DNA of 64,000 nt from Mactra quadrangularis (lineage: Eukaryota > Mollusca > Bivalvia > Venerida > Mactridae), in assembly GCA_025267735.1 (NCBI GenBank), contig CM046298.1, forward strand, positions 36,145,264-36,209,263. Direction: 5' to 3'. A model generated the notes under the pieces. It was not told the origin of the DNA, searched no databases, and worked only from the letters and a program-made list of their open reading frames with translations. The number at the start of each line of letters is the position of its first letter. The stretch's first letter is position 1. The translations under genes were made by a program, and so were the position numbers. Of this stretch, positions 10,022 to 21,981 are shown in pieces.

Positions 10022-10745
10022 AACAGGTAAGTTAAATAGTTATTTCTAGTAAACGTCAGCACCAATACCACAGTTCAAACCCAACCCTGAGGGGGCCTTG
10101 CAGCAGCCCAATTAACATTATAAGTAAATTGAGTTTACTAAAATATACTAAAACAGACTTAAGAATCAAGCCTCAATTTAACAAGAGACATTTTGTTTCA
10201 AACTTCCCAAACAAGTCACAAGAGACAATAAAATAATAAGGACAAAAGGTCAGCTCAGCAGCATATAGATTTATTGACCATAAGATAATCACAGTCACTT
10301 CTTTCTGCCATTAGTGTACATACTTAAGCTTATCCACATGAAAATAACAATAATTGCCAAGTAACAAAAATGGTCAAAACAGCAAAGCCATTAGAACACA
10401 ACTAGGGCCACCTGGTGTCACAATAATAGTTTCATATAATGGATAGATAATGAGTTTGTCAATATTCACTCCGATCTAACAAAATCTGTTATCAATGTAT
10501 TCTAGACATTTTTCATGGAACTGAGTAATATGCCCTAACATGTTTGACAATTCCTCTAGACACAATGTCTCAAATTATAATGATTTTAAGTATATTTTGC
10601 AGACGGCTATTTGCCTAGTTCTTAGCCTTGCTTCCAGTTATAATTATTATATAATGTATAATTATGTTGCACAGCTGAAATGACCGAAGTTTTGTTCTTG
10701 TACATTATAAATCAATCATTAATAATGAAAAGAAATAACTACCAG
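10022..10745. other. Intron 2 spacer
   Basis: About 720 bp without a recognised gene or element. Confidence 0.5.
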
Positions 10746-10923
10746 TACATTTAAGTTTTGCTAACATAAGACCACCTTGGTTGTCACAAATAAATAAGAA
10801 TTTTACAGATTTCAAAAGTCCCAAATGCAAAAAACAAAGAAAAGGTGGCAACAGTAAGAACATTCCAATAAAAGAATTTAAAATTATCAATTGTGATGGT
10901 CCTAATAGTGAAACTTTACAGTG
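10746..10923 (-). mobile_element. Pogo/Tigger-like MITE family G, copy (minus)
   Basis: On the minus strand it begins CACTGTAAAGTTTCACTATT and ends near TTAGCAAAACTTAAATGTA. Between lie GGACCATCACAATTG, CATTTGGGACTT and CAACCAAGGTGGTC, the landmark order of the copies at 40466, 48859 and 54863. No coding capacity. Confidence 0.65.
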
Positions 10924-11461
10924 TTTCATTCATATTCATTTCATATTGAAGATGTACAATTAGCTCATACTATTAGTTTAAAGTTAATGTTGCCATGGCA
11001 TTTTGAACACTGTGAGTATCTACTAAACTTCAAATAATTCTCTTTGAAATTATAACTCACAATTCCTTTTTTGGTCCAGCAGCTTTTTTTTAAAGAAAAA
11101 AGGTATAAAAACAGAAAAAAATCAAACTGCACTAAAACAATACAAGCAAATGCCCCACCAGGCACTAAAACGAGAACATATTCTGTCATCATGATCTATT
11201 GCATCGAATAGTAATCAAGTAGGCCTCTAAGCTTTTCTGAAAAAAGTTGGTTTCCACAGTCTCTGAACAATAACAATGGTGTACAAATAATCTATAGCTG
11301 TCAATCAATGACGATATTGACACATTTACTTCCCAGGCGGTAGAGTGACACTTGGAAAACAATAACTAGGTATGATTATTGCACTTGTTATATAATTTCT
11401 CTAGGGAAATGAGCAAACAAATGTAGCAAATAAACCAAGAATCATAATTGTGCTAGTTTGT
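10924..11461. other. Intron 2 spacer before the LINE
   Basis: About 540 bp with no recognised feature. The left boundary of the LINE falls at its right end. Confidence 0.5.
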
Positions 11462-11568
11462 AGTTTCATGGAGATGGTTTAACATGTACTGTTATTACAG
11501 TTAATTCTAGTACTCTTATTGATTTAATTTTAGTTTCTGATTGTAACAAAATATCACAGAGTGGAGTT

Positions 11569-12876
11569 TTGAATCTTAATATAAGTGATCATCTTGCTAC
11601 ATATTGTACAAGAAAAATTACTAAAGATTTTATTGGAAAACACAACACTGTAAACATTCGTTCTTTAAAACATTATGATCAAAAACGCTTTGAACAACTT
11701 TTATTAAATACAGATTGGAGTTCTATTCTTTTATGTGACAATGTTGTCGATGCATGGACAAATTTTAAATCTGTTTTTATATCTGTTTTGGACAACATTG
11801 CACCTTTGCGAGAAATTTGTATCAAACAAAGGTCTGAAGCATGGATAACTTCTGATATTTTAGACAGTATTAAAGATAGAAATAATGCTTTCCATAATTT
11901 TAAGCAAAACCAAACAGAAGAAAATTATAGTATTTTTAAAAAAATCAGAAATAAAACTCAAAGTCTTATTATGTCTGCTAAAAAATCACATTTTAATGAT
12001 AAGCTTGAAGATAATAAAAATAATCCAAAGTCATTATGGCAGTCTCTAAAAGAACTTGGTCTCCCATCAAAAAAGTCTAAAACTTGTGCAAGCAAAATCA
12101 GTTTGAACATTGATGGTGAAATATGTAGTGATGGATTAAAGATTGCTGAAAAATTTAACTTATTTTATACAACTGTTGCTTCCAAACTTGTTGAAAAACT
12201 ACCAAATTGCATTAACAAATATGGGTGGAATTTTTTATCAAATTTTTATAAGTCAAAGGGAGTTAGACCTGGAAGTTTTTCTTTTTCAATCGTTTCTGAA
12301 AACAAAGTTTTTAAATATTTACAACAGCTTAGCAAGAACAAGGCCACTGGTTTAGATGGTATTCCAGCCAAGTTTATAAAAGATGGTGCTTCTATTATTG
12401 CTTCTCCTTTAGCACACATTGTTAATTTATCAATTATTCAGGGTGTAGTTCCAGATGAGTTGAAATCTGCTAGGGTAGTACCTTTATACAAAAAAGGGAA
12501 TAAAACAGAAGTGGGAAATTATCGTCCGGTGTCAATTTTATGTGTTTTATCTAAGATTTTAGAACGAGTCATTTATGATCAAATGGAAGAATATCTTATA
12601 AATAAAAGTTTAATGTATAGTATGCAATCTGGTTTCAGGAGGGGTTATTCCACCGATACTTGTTTGATGTATTTGACTGATTTTATAAAATTTGAATTGG
12701 ATAAGGGTAATATGGTTGGTATGATATTTTTAGACCTACAGAAGGCATTTGATACCGTTGATCATGTCATTTTATTAATGAAATTTAAAGCTATTGGCCT
12801 TAGTAACGATGCATTAAACTGGTTCCATTCTTATCTTAATTCACGCACACAACTTGTTGATATTTCTGGGCAAAGT
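11569..12876 (+). pseudogene. LINE reverse transcriptase, N-terminal portion (before frameshift)
   Basis: Open frame continuing the endonuclease remnant, entering from upstream of 11569 with no authentic start. In order: SDH endonuclease motif at its very start; a linker region with the AWITSDILDSI block; the RT entry block NKATGLDGIPAKFIKDG (about 12340); ARVVPLYKKGN and NYRPVSILCVLSKILERVI (about 12470-12570); QSGFRRGYSTDTC; and the catalytic block A FLDLQKAFDTVDH (about 12730). The true frame breaks between 12857 and 12885; beyond that the frame reads an unrelated tail to a stop at 12939. With the endonuclease decapitated and the RT frame broken, the copy is inactive. Confidence 0.88.
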
Positions 12877-13870
12877 AACTTGTGGTGTCCCACAAGGGTC
12901 CATACTTGGACCACTCCTATTTTTAATATACGTAAATGATATGGTTTCTTGTATTCAAAATTCAAACAAACTTTTATTATATGCAGACGACTCTGGAATT
13001 CTCGTTTCTGGGAAAAATTTAAGTGAAATTGAAAATACACTGTCATCTGAATTAAAATCTGTAAGTGAATGGCTTGTCTGCAATAAACTTTCTTTACATC
13101 TTGGCAAAACCGAATCCATACTTTTTGGTTCTAAACGTAAATTGTCTTCTCAACCTGACCTAAATATTTGTTGTAATGGTCAAAGTATCAAACCAGCTAA
13201 ATCTGTTAAATATCTGGGAGCTTTTCTGGATCAATGTTTATCTGGTGAGCAAATGGCAAATGCTTGTATTAAAAAAGCTAATTCTAAACTAAAATTTCTG
13301 TATAGAAAAAGCAAATTTCTTACAGACTACACCAAAAAACTTATCATCATGTCCCTTATCCAATGTCATTTTGATTATGCGTGTTCTTTTTGGTATTTAA
13401 GTTTGACCAAGACTCTACAAACTAGACTTCAATCTACTCAAAATAAATTGATAAGGTTCATTTTTAATCTATCTGCTACCTCTCACATCAATAAAGATCA
13501 TTTTAAGAATTTGAATTGGCTCCCTGTTAGTGATAGGGTAGATCAAATTATTTTAACTCATGTTTTTAAAATAAAGAACTGCATAGCTCCAGAATACCTA
13601 AATACACATTTTCAGCCTGTATTTGAGGTGCATAATTATCATACTCGTTTTCGAGTTACATTGTCTCAAAATCATGTTAACTCATTATGCCAATTGAATT
13701 ATACAGATTGTTTTACAATTCCCAAAGTTAAAACCATGGGTCAAAAATCTTTTGCATACAGGGGTTGTAAGCTATGGAATTCTTTACCCCAAAACATAAG
13801 GCATGCATGTAATGTAAAACTATTCAAATTAAATGTTAAAAAAAATATGCTGGAACATTGCAAGTTTTAG
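12877..13870 (+). pseudogene. LINE reverse transcriptase, C-terminal portion (after frameshift)
   Basis: A second frame takes up the RT exactly where the first loses it: VTCGVPQGSILGPLLF, then LLLYADDSGILVSG with the YADD catalytic pair, then LSLHLGKTESILFGSK, VKYLGAFLD and the thumb and C-terminal region ending FAYRGCKLWNSLPQNI. It stops at 13868-13870. An ATG near 12854 opens this frame, but its first residues belong to out-of-frame sequence, so it is not a real start. A single-base change would account for the split; whether it is a real mutation or an assembly error cannot be told here. Confidence 0.88.
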
Positions 13871-14490
13871 AAGTACTTTGTACAACACATTATCCATGTC
13901 AATCTTAGTCACTTAAATTATTGTTTTTACAATCTAATATTCTTATTCCAGCCTGTATCTTAAAATTTATAAACATTCAGTGTACTTTTTTATTTAAATC
14001 TTATTTATTTTTATTTATTTATTTAATCAATAAATTTTTATTTCATTAATTTATTAGGAAGATACTAGTCAATTTTTTTAGTTCAGTCTTGATTATGTTT
14101 CCTACATATTCAGTTTTATGTGCAATACATTGCTAATTAGTCATATCTTTATTTTTTAAATTCTTAATCATAATCATGAATATTTTATCGATATTTGTTC
14201 TCATTTCGGTAACATTTTTATACTATTAGTATCATTTTGCTCATTCATAATTTATTCCTGTGATACACCTTTGATTGTTTGAAATTTATATACTTGTATC
14301 AGGTTAATGCATCCATGTCAGTGTCATGCCATCAATGTCGGGGACCGCAATGGAAATAAGAGATTTATCTCTTTTTTGTGTCATCCCTGGTATTGATGTG
14401 CATTACATATGGCATTATACATACTGTGTTATTCACTATTTGTATGCCATGTGTCATGTCATTGTTACCGAAATAAAATTATTATAACAG

Positions 14491-15304
14491 GAAAGATTAC
14501 TGGGTGCATATTATACAATATTTCTGGCGCGACCATAATTGAATTTTTGAAATGCATTATTTTTTAATATGAAATATTTGTACTGTTATTACTAGATTAT
14601 TTTTTGCCATGACATATCATATTTGTCATATACAAGAAAATAATAGGCTGTAAATCATGACACTCTCAACAATAGGAGTGGTTGTTTCAGAACTCAGAAA
14701 GGCAGGAAGGCAGAGGTAAATATATAGATTACCATAAGTGGAAAGGTACTTCAATAGGGTGAAGGCCTCGAAGAAAAAAACGGAAAGGCAGAGGAAAATA
14801 TTTAGATTTCTATAAAGTGAAAAGATGCTTCAAAGGGACATGTTTCAAAGAAATTTTTTCTGCAAATGAATGAACTGTTACAAAAAGGTCATGGGGAAGA
14901 GAAATTTCCAAAGCTAATCAGCATGCAATTCTAATTTTGACAAGTTGAAGGCCAAACAATATAATCATAAACCTGTATTTATTCCAGCTATTTAATGAAG
15001 AAAAAAGTCATTCCAGTCAAAACAATGATGATCTAATAAAATTAAGCCAATTTAGCTGCACATTACATGCTTTCCCATCTATACTATTAAATCTGCGAGT
15101 TTCCTGTTTTGTGGAAGAAACTGCGCAGCTTTGAATATATCTTTTGTTTGTCGCTGGAGCACATATATACCGGCATATCAAGTTGACAATTCTTTTTTGA
15201 CAAAGCCTCTTGATATTTGCAAAAACTGCCAAAAATCAACAAAAAAAAATGGGTTTTTTTTTTGTGTCTAAAAATAGATAAAACTAAAAATAGACACGTC
15301 AAAC
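14491..15304. other. Intron 2 spacer after the LINE
   Basis: Contains two loosely similar purine-rich phrases (14695-14735 and 14776-14820, sharing GGCAGAGG and ATATTTAGAT-like words). No gene recognised. Confidence 0.5.
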
Positions 15305-15350
15305 CAAACTCCCCGCAGCGGTTATCTCCCTTTATCAAATCAATAATTAA
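15305..15350 (+). repeat. Bivalve-type TTATCTCCCTT repeat, copy 1
   Basis: The stretch with ACTCCCCGCAGCGGTTAT, then CTCCCTTTATCAAATCAATAA, is repeated with a few changes at 15819-15861 about 510 bp away. The word TTATCTCCCTT is, to my knowledge, frequent in bivalve genomes. Confidence 0.6.
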
Positions 15351-15818
15351 GTAGCAAAGCGTGACTTAAGCACTGTGAGGAGTTTGCTATTTAAAGCCCC
15401 TGCTTGCACGGGCTCCCATCTAGTATAATTTTAAAGGAGGATCATAACACTGTAAACACCTTTTAAAATGTTTGTTAATTACACATTTCCATAGTAATTC
15501 AGACAAAATCAACCATATTCAACTCAACAAGGGTATGCAGAAATGTTTTTAATGAAGTCAAACTTTGCATTAGTGAAGCTTTGTGAAAGGGGATCAAATT
15601 ATCATTCTCATTTCCTGTAATTAAGTTGACCATAGCTTGACCTTCAAAATTGAACTACTGACCATTGAAACTGACCATCTCACAAGATATGTTTTCTATT
15701 AAATTAGAAAGCTAGGAATGTGATGTACTAATTGACTGGTCTAGACAAGTGTTTACTATATGTAAAACTAGGAAAAGAGACTTGACAGATAAATCAACAT
15801 CGTTTATCATATTCTAAC

Positions 15819-15861
15819 ACAAACTCCCTGCAGAGGTTATTTCCCTTTATTAAATCAATAA
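15819..15861 (+). repeat. Bivalve-type TTATCTCCCTT repeat, copy 2
   Basis: Diverged direct copy of 15305-15350 (CAAACTCCCTGCAGAGGTTA, then TTTCCCTTTATTAAATCAAT). Confidence 0.6.
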
Positions 15862-15971
15862 CCACTGCCACCATAAGTAAATACGTCCATCAAAGTGTTT
15901 CATTCAGCTCTCAATGTGCAGTAGCCTTAAAACTAAATCCAAGTATTTTAGTAAGCTATTAGACAATTCGA

Positions 15972-16041
15972 GGGTTGCCTGCAAAACTGTAGTAAGTGCA
16001 TTGTGTAAAAGAGCGAGTTACTACAGTCTTGCGGGCAACCC
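15972..16041 (+). repeat. Near-palindrome family E, copy 2
   Basis: Arms GGGTTGCCTGCAAAACTGTA and TACAGTCTTGCGGGCAACCC pair almost perfectly (one mismatch pair plus a G-T pair); the loop has AGTGCATTGTGTAAAAGAGC. This copy is among the most regular of the family. Confidence 0.85.
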
Positions 16042-19000
16042 ATGAATTAGTACAACGTAATCTGAAGTATTTCAACACTGGCATCAAGTATTTCAGTTCA
16101 CAGACAGAAAATCGGAGTGCACAGAGTCGTCGGAATTTTGTCAGATATTACTGTAAGATTCACAATAGTTAACTATTTTATGCATTAACTGTCTATAAAA
16201 TACAAACAATATCAACTTATATTATAAATTTAAATATTCCACATAAAGCCTTTATAAAAAGGGTAATATTATACATTTTGTATGAAATCCGACCAATTTA
16301 TTCTAAAATAAATGTTTTTACACTTTCTTAATGGGAGTGTTAACAGGCAATAAAATATAATACAATAGTAACTTGTTTTTCAAATTTTAAAATATTCAAG
16401 TAATAAACTCATGTAAATATTTCAACTCAAATAAAGGCACAATTGTAAGCAGACGACTCTAACATGAAGTTAAGAATGATATCATTTGCATATTTTAATA
16501 ATTCAACATAATTAATGTCATATTTTTTTCAAGTATTATGTATGCATAAAAATGACCTATGAGGTTTTCAAAATAAATTCAGTCCCATGCATATATAATG
16601 AAAGTGGGAGAGCTCAAAAGAATAAGTCCATATTATACAATTTATGTAGAAAGTTTTTATGATTGGTCCGGAAATTCAGAACTATTGGGACCTGAGAAAA
16701 GATACTTTAACTGCATAAATGAAGCAGGAAACTTTAAATTCAGAAATTTTAGAATTTTTTAAAATTTTTGTATCTTCACCTAGCAGATGTCTTGTATGTT
16801 AATTTAAACTAGACCTATCACTGAATAGGATAAAATACCCCCAACAAGTATTTGTAAAAAAAATTGTGCGCCGAGAAAATGAGTGGACAAACTTTTTCAT
16901 CAAAGGGCCATAACTCAGCAAAAAGTAAATGGATTATAACCAAAATGGGATATGCACAATGTCTGCCTGATCTTTGTATCTGGTATATGTGTGAATTTTG
17001 AATTAAATTCGTAGCATAGAAGCTGAGAAATTGAGCTGACAAAAAAAAAGTACAGACCAACCAAACGACATACTAGCTGACTCCTTTATACCCCCCCCTC
17101 AAAAACCTTTTCTAATCAAGACCTTACAGGATGATCAAAAAATGTTGTAAACATATTATGTAAGAACACTTCAAATGTCAGGAAATAACACAAATTAATA
17201 AAGTTGTTACATTCAAGTATAGAATACAAAAATAACACAAACATGGAGCAGAATGAATTTTGTACAACAAGGAAATATAGCGAACAATGATAAATTTGTA
17301 TCAACAATGAAATTCCCAATACAATGAATCAGTCTTCAGCAATCACATAAAAACCAGTCCCTCCTTATATTGTACGAGAAAGGCAATAACTTCAAATTTT
17401 TACTTCCATTTTATCCAAATATAGCTGCATTACAGTCGCAAATTTATACAAAAGGAGAAATTGTTTCTGCAGGAAATTTTCAAAATAATCATTAACCAAG
17501 ATGATAAATTACCACTAATCCGTGACTAAATTAAATTTCATTAGAGTAGTATTTAAGACCGTAGCAATCTCATAATAACCCGGTGAGATTAATTCCAATG
17601 TCAAGGAATGATATAAATATTTTAATTATACTAAGGGATGGAAATCCCTTCCTTTGCTAATGTTTGAATAATATTGTCAGAGAAATGTTTGAAAACTTAA
17701 CGTAATTTAACCACTGTCTCTGATTATACAATGAAACTATCATTTAAATGGCTGGAACTAAAGGATGAATGAATAAATGAACAGAATTAATTAGATTTAT
17801 TAATAATATCCCAAGAGATAAAAGTATGTGAAAATTACCAAATTATGAAATAAATAACAAAAAATTTTGAAAGAAAATTTAAATTTAACTGAAATTTATT
17901 AACATATAAAGATCGTAAATGAATCAATCCAGAATTGACAAACGTTAAACTTTTATATCGGTTAAGATAAGATCTTAAAACTAATTTAATAAAGAATGAT
18001 ATATAAACTAGCTTTAACATGCCTTAAAATTACAAAATGCGCGATAAGAGTAATTACTTTTTGTAGGAAGCGTTCAACGGCATGGTGATTAGTAATATTC
18101 ATTTAATGTTGGGAAAAGCTCATTTATGTTGAAGCTAAAAAGTAGCTGAACACTAAGACATGATCTAATCAACTCTAGGCTGTGAAATTCTGCACGCAGG
18201 TTTCAATTACATTGTATTTGAAAAGCTGTTTTTTTTCTTCAATCTATAATCAAAATCGACCTTTACAAATAGACCATTATTTTTGCTAAACGATGTAATT
18301 GAAAATTCAAGGCAGACATTACTAATGAAATTTAAGCCATGTTTCCAACAATGTTTAGCAATGACAGAATACTCCTATTTCAGCCGCTAACAGAAAAACC
18401 CATTTCAATAAATTGCAGAATCGATAGCACCGAGTGTTAGAAACATTTTTACCTCCATTAACATGTTATCTAGACTATAGATAAAATTACAGCTGTCACA
18501 TATCACAGACAAAAATCTGGTATAATAATATATATATTGATTCCCATTTCCTATGTAAATTGACACTTAGCCTGACATCTAAACTTCTAAATACTTTCCC
18601 TAAATTAACACAAATTGAAATCAATCATTTATCAATGCACAGTGGCTGTATGGCATTACTTTCCCTTTTCGGACATTTCATATTAGTTTTTTTTCCCATA
18701 CAGACAGAATAACTCTACACCTTTCAATTTGTTCATATTTTTGACAGGTTTTCTCCCATGATGACCTAACCAAGTCACTACAATCTGTCATAAAAGTCAT
18801 AAGAGTTCTAAAGCAATCAAGTATAGTCAATTCTATGAGTGGAAAACTGGTATTTGTTTACCATATCAGAGTATCTGAGGCATACATTTGTGTAAGCAGA
18901 TGCCAAAGCTTGTCAATTTCAATGACATCTTCAGACAGGAAATGTGTCAAAACTCTCCCTATAAATAGACTGACATGTTTGTAAGGGATTGACCTACAAG

Positions 19001-20229
19001 TCTTGTGTAAATATCACTATATAGAAACCTGTCACTGGCACCATTTACCATAATTTGATGACAGGATATAGACCCTAGACATTATACTGAAATTACTCAG
19101 TGTACTGAACTATTCTGGAATAAACTTATATCATTTCTCTGCCAAATAGAATCATCAAACAGTTTGCATTAGAAGTACCCAATATAGGCTTTGTATTTTC
19201 TAAATTTTAAAAGATAGGATAGACTGTCTTTATAGACAAATGAAAGGCTGAAATGTTTGACTGAAGCCAACAATGTTTCATCATCGTCGACATCACCATC
19301 GTCATCATTATCAGAGTTTTGATTTTCATGTAGGGGAAGAAGTATCAACATCAATGCTCATCTTTCTTCAAGTAGTAGGTTTGATTTAAGGAATCTGTAT
19401 TTCATCATCATCATATCATCATCAGCAGCAGCAACAACTGCAAGATTATTATCATCATCAACAATGTTCCTCTGGCAAGAGTGGAGTTATAAAAAGCAAG
19501 GCTGGTCTCCAAGCCATTTCATTATTATGACAGTAAGTACCAAGCTCAATTTTCATAGTAAATCTTAATCGTTTTCTTTTGGGCTTAACAGCCTAAGAAA
19601 TTATAATATGTAACATAGTGTAACTTAAAAAATCATTGCAAGACTACAGCAAGTAATTAATAAAACTAAATGAGCCAATAGCATATTTCTGCAAATACAT
19701 TAAGTACAGTTGGTCTAGTCTTTTATATATTACACTATACCAAGAAAAACAAAAACAAATCATGGCACCATGATTTCTAGCACAAAAAAATAGAACCAGA
19801 ACATTCAATCATCTGTGTAGTCTCCATAAATCACATGTTGGGGTTACCCAATTGATTCTAATTAAGATTTCCTAGACTGATGTTTTAAGTTGATCAAAAT
19901 GATTGACAAATGTTGTGTAATTATTAGACAATAGAAGGAAAATTACAATAGAGAGATAACAAACTCCTATGATTCATTCTATATTGTTGTCATGTTTTTC
20001 TAATGTTTCCCCGGAGATCACATGATCAAGTTAGCATTTAAATACAGCAAGGTCAAAATTGCCCAAAACCTCATACATCAATAAAAATCTGGCAATTTAT
20101 AGTCAAACAATGACAAAAAATCAATCAAGAGATCAGGACACTAAAAATGTTCAGACAAATTGAAAAAGTAATACAACATAGCTCTACCATACAGTGCAGT
20201 CGGAAGGAAAACATTGAGTCAGGTTGTAT
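16042..20229. other. Intron 2 spacer with bivalve-type repeat words
   Basis: About 4.2 kb without a recognised gene. The segment 16811-17105 carries AAAGGGCCATAACTCAGC and a run of C before 17100, and looks like a degenerate dispersed repeat. Trinucleotide (CAT)n-rich patches lie at 19271-19312 and 19402-19463. Confidence 0.5.
19402..19463. repeat. Imperfect (ATC)n / (AGC)n trinucleotide tract
   Basis: Runs of CATCATCATCATATCATCAT followed by CAGCAGCAGCAACAAC and ATTATCATCATCAACA. Confidence 0.9.
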
Positions 20230-20542
20230 GTTGTTTGTTTGTTTGTTGGGTTTAACGCCGTAGCAACACATTGCATAGGTCATATAACAGCAATCAGTCA
20301 ACCTACTCACTCCTCCTGGAAAGGCTAAATCTCTGGATTTAGCTGTTAACCAACTACTAAGCGCATACTTTCGTCAGTGACTGACAACTGCCCTACATAA
20401 TTAAACCATTGGTAGGAGGGAGAATAGTCATAGAAATAATTTCATGACCAAGCTCCATAAAAGTAAGCACCGCCCAGGAATCAAACCCATGACCCCTGGA
20501 TCAGTAGACTTGCGTGCTACCAACTGAGCTAGCCGGGCGGCT
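20230..20542 (-). mobile_element. tRNA-SINE family 1, full-length, with 11-bp target duplication
   Basis: Flanked by a perfect 11-bp direct repeat TCAGGTTGTAT (20219-20229 and 20543-20553), which fixes the 313-bp element. Read on the minus strand: tRNA-like head GCCGCCCGGCTAGCTCAGTT with A box near TAGCTCAGTTGGTAG and B box GGTTTGATTCC, then a conserved body, then 3' end TAACGCC...AAC followed by a (CAAA)n tail, here seen as GTTTGTTTGTTTG on the plus strand. SINEs of this type are transcribed by RNA polymerase III and mobilised by a partner LINE. Confidence 0.93.
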
Positions 20543-20553
20543 TCAGGTTGTAT

Positions 20554-21147
20554 CATAAAGGATGTTGTAATGTTTGGAGTTTGACCTACATTTCAACAAA
20601 TTTTCAGTCACAGCACATCAGTCATTTCATGATTTGTCTTACTCCAAATATCCCTGGACAATCCTTGAACTTGACTTAAATACTTAATCATATACCCAAA
20701 ACCAAAGGATTAAAACTGCCGAACCTGATACAGATGTATCCTATCTGAGAATCAAACAAACAACCCATACATAAGTAATAAGACAGGCTATCAAATGAGC
20801 TAATACAGGCGTGTTTGAATCATGAAACAAATGATAATGTTAAGCATGAAAAATCTAATACATCTCTCATTCTATTTGTATTATATTAAAATCTCAATCT
20901 GTTTTCAAAATGATTCCATCATAAAAACTATTGACACATAACAAAGATGAGAGAATAAAACTTTAGATAATATTTATGCTTCTTGCCTTAAAGAACAGAA
21001 CAGAGAAATACTACTTATTGTGAAATTTTGGTAATATTTTGTGAATTTTCATCAATTTTTTTTATTTTTTTGCCATAGAGAATATGCAAATTATTATCCC
21101 AATTTTAAGTCAAAAAATCACAGCAGGGAAACTATATTTGTACTTAC
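20554..21147. other. Intron 2 spacer next to the Ig1 exon
   Basis: About 590 bp of AT-rich sequence. It ends at the Ig1 donor; nothing else was recognised. Confidence 0.5.
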
Positions 21148-21426
21148 CAACTACCACAAGGGAATAGTTGACGTTAATCTGACCAAAACCATTAGTAGCT
21201 TTACAAACATAGAGTCCAGCATCATCAAGTTCAACATCTTTGATACGTAAAGCTCCTTCTTTGGATATTCTAAATCTTGGCCACATTTCACTAATAGTTT
21301 CGCCATCTTTTGTCCATTGTACAATAGGCAGAGGGTCAGCTTCGACAGGACATGCAAATCTCTTCTTGGCTTGTCCAACTTTAGCAATCTGAGCTGCCTG
21401 GTAGACACCCACTTGTTTAGGAGGTC
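21148..21426 (-). CDS. FGFRL1: FGFRL1 exon: Ig-like domain 1
   Basis: 279-nt exon, phase 1 to phase 1, bounded by acceptor TTTGCAG (just right of 21426) and donor G|GTAAGT (21147 downward). It encodes residues 21-112. The Ig fold is shown by Cys45 in FACPVEADPLP, Trp57 in VQWTKDG and Cys94 in DDAGLYVCKATNGFG, the last closely like vertebrate FGFRL1 (DAGVYVCKATNGFG). It begins PPKQVGV, directly after the proposed signal peptide. In FGFRs the first Ig domain is dispensable for ligand binding and autoinhibitory, and isoforms lacking it occur. Because this exon is symmetric (93 codons' worth of bases, same phase at both ends), skipping it would keep the frame. Expression of such a form here is inference. 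Confidence 0.95.
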
Positions 21427-21579
21427 CTGCAAATATAAAATGATAAATGATATTAAACATACTGACTTAAATTAAAATTTACATAATTACACATTGATCA
21501 AAAGGAGCAAGCATCGCCCAATGGTTACCGTACAAAATTAGATAGATAATACTTGGAAAGCTAGATCTGGGATAGGATG

Positions 21580-21728
21580 GTTCAAATCATATCAAAAGCA
21601 CTGCTTTTTGTTTAATAGCGCTAGAAACTTTAGCCTTACTGCTCAGTCCTGGGATGAATCCAACCATATTAAAAGCACCGCTTTTTGTTCCTTTGATCAA
21701 GAAACTTTGTCCTTACTGCTCAGTATAT
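21580..21728. repeat. Two-unit tandem repeat, period about 77 bp
   Basis: AAAAGCACTGCTTTTTGTT... CCTTACTGCTCAGT is followed 77 bp later by AAAAGCACCGCTTTTTGTT ... CCTTACTGCTCAGT. It lies about 150 bp upstream of the Ig1 acceptor in intron 1. Confidence 0.8.
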
Positions 21729-21925
21729 TGGTTGATAATAGATGGAAATAATCCAACTAAAGATAATATTAAAGCATTATGCTTTGAGTAGCACCAACTT
21801 GTTGCTTTTAAGTAATATGGTTGATGCAGTTTAATGCCTTGATAATTCTACACCAATTTCAAAGTGACACTGCACTTCTTTTAGCATCAAATAATTACTT
21901 GACTGTATTTACATTATCACATCAA

Positions 21926-21981
21926 AGCACTGAACACACTGCAGCATTCATAGAGCACTGAACACACTACAGCATTCATAG
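21926..21981. repeat. 28-bp tandem duplication
   Basis: The unit begins AGCACTGAACACACT and ends GCATTCATAG; two adjacent copies differ at one base. Confidence 0.9.

Larger units (their letters stand above)
11462..14490 (+). mobile_element. 5'-truncated non-LTR retrotransposon (CR1/L2/Jockey-like LINE)
   Basis: About 3.0 kb inserted antisense to the host gene. Protein similarity starts abruptly near 11470 inside the endonuclease C-terminus (frame reading GLTCTVITVNS, TLIDLILVSD, then the SDH motif NISDHLATYC), so the ORF1, 5' UTR and most of the endonuclease are absent, the usual outcome of incomplete reverse transcription. The reverse transcriptase follows and ends at 13870. A roughly 600-bp AT-rich 3' UTR runs to an AAATAAAATTATTATAAC end near 14488. 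The clade is a judgement from motif style (YADD, C-terminal LWNSLP box); target duplications could not be placed. Confidence 0.85.

Noticed and set aside
12854..12880. An ATG as an independent start for a second LINE protein
   Set aside because: The residues it adds before VTCGVPQ are out-of-frame translation of the upstream RT; the split is a frameshift.
16818..17060. 80-codon minus-strand frame
   Set aside because: Falls within a stretch carrying the AAAGGGCCATAACTC repeat word, and no domain is recognisable.
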